7,482 nt of DNA, taken from NCBI GenBank assembly GCA_030673425.1, contig DAOVJB010000058.1, positions 1 through 7,482 of the forward strand, given 5' to 3'. The position numbers and the translations under genes were made by a program. The notes beneath the pieces are model-generated. The model did not search any database. It was not told where the DNA came from and saw only the letters and a program-made list of their open reading frames with translations. This document shows positions 6,994 through 7,482 of the stretch, in pieces. Position 1 is the first letter of the stretch, and each line of letters begins with the position of its first letter. Origin of the DNA: Elusimicrobiota bacterium. GTDB taxonomy: Bacteria > CAYTYR01 > UBA6262 > DAOVJB01.

Positions 6994-6999
6994 ATTATA
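6994..6999 (-). promoter_or_regulatory. Candidate -10 element for the membrane-protein gene
   Basis: Read on the minus strand this is a perfect TATAAT, 22 nt upstream of the ATG at 6971. Transcription starting some 6-8 nt downstream would leave a leader of about 15 nt containing a weak GAG ribosome site. The matching -35 is poor; TTTATG at 7016-7021 gives a 16-nt spacer with only three matches. A second pair, TTGACT (7002-7007) with TAGTAT 17 nt later, would give a nearly leaderless message. The element lies in the 13-bp palindrome TTTTATTATAAAA (6990-7002), so the plus strand also reads TATTAT, facing the divergent gene at 7067. Confidence 0.4.
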
Positions 7000-7066
7000 A
7001 AAGTCAAAGGAAATACATAAAGACACTTTAATTTTTTGCTAAGTGGGGATGTAATCGGAGGAAAAA

Positions 7067-7482
7067 ATGAAACTAGGGGTAAGTTATTTTGGTAACAGAA
7101 GCCCCAGACATGTCGCTAAGGATATGGAAGATATAGCCAGAAATAACTGTAATTTCGTTGTTCATACTTTTAGTGAAAACGACCTGAAATTTTACAAAAA
7201 GTCAATGAAACAGATAGTCGAGATAAGCCACCAAAACGGCCTGGAGGTATACCTGGACCCCTGGGGAGTAGGGAATATTTTCGGGGGAGAGGCTTTTTCT
7301 GAATTTATAATTCAGAATCCTGACAGCTGGCAGGTTCTTTCTAATAAAGAAAAGATTCCTCATGTTTGCCTTAATAATGAAAAATTCAGGAAATTCATGA
7401 AGGACTGGGTTACAACTGCATGCGATATCGGAAGTGATGTAATATTCTGGGATGAACCCCATATGTTCCTCGACAAACAGAA
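7067..7482 (+). CDS. Conserved hypothetical TIM-barrel-like protein, N-terminal part
   Basis: An open frame starts at ATG 7067 behind GGAGG (7057-7061, 5-nt spacing) and runs off the window after 138 codons, so the C-terminus is missing. I do not recognise a named family with certainty. The pattern is that of a beta/alpha barrel: strands KLGVSYFG (2-9), NFVVHTFS (29-36), LEVYLDPWG (59-67) and DVIFWDEPH (124-132), separated by amphipathic helices. Charged or aromatic residues at strand ends (His33, Glu37, Asp64, Trp66, Asp129, Glu130, His132) are the places where such barrels carry catalytic or ligand residues. The Asp-Glu pair would suit a glycosidase-like or sugar-related enzyme, but that is a guess. 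No signal peptide is seen. It is divergent from the membrane-protein gene, with about 95 bp between the two starts. Confidence 0.8.
   Translation, partial: MKLGVSYFGNRSPRHVAKDMEDIARNNCNFVVHTFSENDLKFYKKSMKQIVEISHQNGLEVYLDPWGVGNIFGGEAFSEFIIQNPDSWQVLSNKEKIPHVCLNNEKFRKFMKDWVTTACDIGSDVIFWDEPHMFLDKQ

Noticed and set aside
4577-7000. Insertion sequence or phage remnant in the long minus-strand region
   Set aside because: The whole region is one uninterrupted coding frame with membrane and Rossmann features; no terminal repeats or transposase motifs were seen.
7202-7462. 86-codon minus-strand frame at the right edge
   Set aside because: It is antisense to the plus-strand barrel gene, which has a good ribosome site and protein-like strand and helix periodicity.

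Overview
The window is an AT-rich stretch of a bacterial chromosome with tightly packed genes. A secreted protein-L-isoaspartate methyltransferase, a PspC protein and a prohibitin-like SPFH protein suggest an organism with a developed cell envelope, probably Gram-negative and possibly an uncultured candidate-phylum lineage. No gene fixes the taxon. I saw no tRNA, rRNA, CRISPR array, insertion sequence or phage gene. The content is chromosomal housekeeping plus envelope genes.

Positions 1-2594 (+ strand) hold the 3' end of a TatD-family metal-dependent hydrolase gene, then pabB and pabC. The gaps are 4 nt and 0 nt, so this looks like one translationally coupled transcript. PabB and PabC together convert chorismate to 4-aminobenzoate for folate synthesis. 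The glutaminase subunit PabA/TrpG is not in the window.

Positions 2595-4576 (+ strand) carry envelope genes: a two-TM SPFH/band-7 protein with a charged coiled coil, a 66-residue PspC-domain protein with a TTG start, and a Pcm-type isoaspartate methyltransferase with an apparent N-terminal signal sequence. A full-consensus Shine-Dalgarno sequence just after pabC has no usable start codon behind it. A weak AU-rich hairpin lies between pspC and pcm.

Positions 4539-7007 (- strand) encode a large polytopic membrane protein, 810 aa from the preferred ATG. A spermidine-synthase-like Rossmann domain sits between two membrane blocks, and the two blocks look like copies of each other. Its 3' end overlaps pcm tail-to-tail by 38 bp. 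The TTG-extended start overlaps a perfect TATAAT, so the ATG at 6971 is preferred.

Positions 7008-7482 (+ strand) hold a divergent intergenic region and the first 138 codons of a gene cut by the window edge. Its product looks like a TIM-barrel enzyme of unrecognised function with a Trp-Asp-Glu-Pro-His motif.

The strongest candidate for something under-described is the membrane protein with duplicated halves around a degenerate methyltransferase-like core. I found no evidence of a defence system, mobile element or other radically new system.
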